From Treponema sp. (GTDB lineage Bacteria > Spirochaetota > Spirochaetia > Treponematales > Treponemataceae), in NCBI GenBank assembly GCA_016296655.1, contig JAEDIW010000078.1, forward strand, positions 1 to 6,705: a DNA stretch of 6,705 bases. The letters run 5' to 3'. Below the pieces are notes generated by a model, which did no database searches, had not been told where the DNA came from, and saw nothing but the letters and a program-made list of their open reading frames with translations. A program made the translations under genes and the position numbers. Below, in pieces: positions 5,900 through 6,705 of the stretch (position 1 is its first letter; each line of letters opens with the position of its first letter).

Positions 5900-5928
5900 A
5901 TTCTATCTTCCTGTGATTTTTATTGCAA
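5900..5928 (-). promoter_or_regulatory. serS promoter overlapping the end of the SIMPL gene
   Basis: On the minus strand TTGCAA (5923-5928) and TAGAAT (5900-5905, five of six to consensus) are spaced by exactly 17 bases. The -10 box ends 7 bases before the serS ATG, so the start point would fall at the ATG and give a leaderless message. The -35 box lies in the last codons and stop region of the upstream gene. Read-through from that gene would give a leadered serS message instead. Confidence 0.5.
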
Positions 5929-6639
5929 GCTATATGTAACATGAACTGTTACGCTTACATCTGTTTTACCTGCACTTATTTTGGTTGCTTCCTTTGAAAG
6001 ACTGTCTGAAGCAACTGCATTTAGCATTACAGGGTCGCTGAAAGGAACAAAATCTTCTTCAATTGAAAGAATTTTTCCGACAGAAGCCCCGCCTGTACCT
6101 GCAAGAAGTTTGGCAGCTTCTTCTGCTTTTTTCATTGCAAGAATTCTAGCCTGTTTAACGGCAGGTGCTGTATTGCTTACGTTGTATTCAAGCGATGAAA
6201 ACTCGTTTGCGCCTGCTTTTACGGCTGCATCAATGACTTTGCCTGCATTTGAAGGATTGCGGACAATTACGAGAAGTTGATTTGAAACCTGATAGTTGCC
6301 CTTTATCTGTCTGCCGTTTTCCCAACGGGATTCCTGATAAATGTTGAAATTTTTTGTAGAAATGTCTTCTTTTGCAATGCCTGATTCGAGCAATGCATTG
6401 TTAACAGCTTCCATTTTTACAGAATTTTCCTGAGAAGCATCTGCAAGTTCTTTTGCAGAAGTTTTTACAGACATTGTGATTGTAACCTGATCTGAATTAA
6501 CAGAAACAACACCTGTTCCGCTTACAGAAATTGTCTGAAAAACTGGCTGAACCTGTCTGATTGTACAGGCTGAAAATGCTGAAATCAAAAAAGCTGATAA
6601 AAAAATCAGCATTATTTTTGAAAACGAAAAATTTTTCAT
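5920..6639 (-). CDS. SIMPL (DUF541) domain lipoprotein
   Basis: The 239-residue protein has a lipoprotein-type signal peptide: KNFSFSK, a hydrophobic core, then F-S-A-C with the likely lipidated Cys25. The rest is one SIMPL domain, the fold of Brucella BP26/OMP28. It starts with ISVSGTGVVSVNSDQVTITMSV (residues 37-58), continues with the duplicated beta-alpha unit (GNYQVSNQLLVIVRNPSNAGKVIDAAVKAGANEFSSLEYNVS, 114-155) and the KQARILAMKKAEEAAKLLAGTGGASVGKILSIEE segment (162-195). Family members are periplasmic or envelope proteins, often oligomeric, of unclear function. Its TAA at 5920-5922 is 27 bases before the serS ATG. A GGGAG lies 15 bases before the ATG at 6639, further than usual. Confidence 0.92.
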   Translation of the reverse strand: MKNFSFSKIMLIFLSAFLISAFSACTIRQVQPVFQTISVSGTGVVSVNSDQVTITMSVKTSAKELADASQENSVKMEAVNNALLESGIAKEDISTKNFNIYQESRWENGRQIKGNYQVSNQLLVIVRNPSNAGKVIDAAVKAGANEFSSLEYNVSNTAPAVKQARILAMKKAEEAAKLLAGTGGASVGKILSIEEDFVPFSDPVMLNAVASDSLSKEATKISAGKTDVSVTVHVTYSLQ

Positions 6640-6643
6640 ATAA

Positions 6644-6671
6644 AATGTATAAAACTCCCATAAAAAGTCAA
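6644..6671 (-). promoter_or_regulatory. candidate SIMPL gene promoter with -35 inside the repeat
   Basis: On the minus strand TTGACT (6666-6671, five of six to consensus) in the repeat arm is followed after 16 bases by TACATT (6644-6649), which ends 4 bases before the ATG. An overlapping TATACA (6646-6651) is an alternative -10 box but leaves only 14 bases of spacing. Confidence 0.3.
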
Positions 6672-6705
6672 GAAGATTGTTTCAGCAATCGATTGACTTT
6701 TTATG
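6655..6705. repeat. 51-bp palindromic repeat, copy 2 (cut by window edge)
   Basis: All 51 bases match 4379-4429. The 47-base palindrome fills 6659-6705 and the window stops exactly at its outer end, so any continuation of the identity is unseen. On the minus strand it ends in ATGGGAG, 15 bases before the SIMPL ATG. Flanks differ on the gene side immediately after GGGAG. Confidence 0.9.

Overview
The window looks chromosomal and AT-rich, and most likely comes from a spirochaete of the Treponema group. This is inferred from the protein types (ComFB and PilZ-like proteins, short-signal lipoproteins with relaxed lipoboxes), the base composition and the hairpin-rich intergenic DNA; no single marker proves it.

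Layout, left to right. Positions 1-40 hold the first codons of a minus-strand gene that runs off the left edge, preceded by a promoter and a possible 8-codon leader ORF. A tRNA-Val(TAC) gene follows on the minus strand with its own promoter and terminator. Next is a minus-strand gene for a ComFB-family protein with an extra C-terminal beta-rich domain, closed by a strong terminator. Divergent from it is a two-gene plus-strand operon: a lipoprotein of unknown function and a PilZ-like protein one base downstream. The operon converges on a minus-strand block, read in the order SIMPL/DUF541 lipoprotein, serS (seryl-tRNA synthetase), then an AI-2E family (PerM/TqsA-type) membrane protein.

The most unusual DNA is the 211-base serS/AI-2E intergenic region, a tandem run of five inverted repeats. 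One of them, a 47-base palindrome within a 51-base identical block, occurs again upstream of the SIMPL gene at the very right edge of the window. In both places the block ends in GGGAG just before the gene start. One reading frame stays open through the whole cluster.

Functionally, the centre may be a small cyclic-dinucleotide effector locus: ComFB proteins have been reported to bind cyclic dinucleotides and PilZ domains typically bind c-di-GMP. The PilZ assignment here is structural guesswork because the classical binding motifs are absent. The remaining genes are housekeeping or common envelope genes. I see no CRISPR array, transposase, phage gene or defence system.
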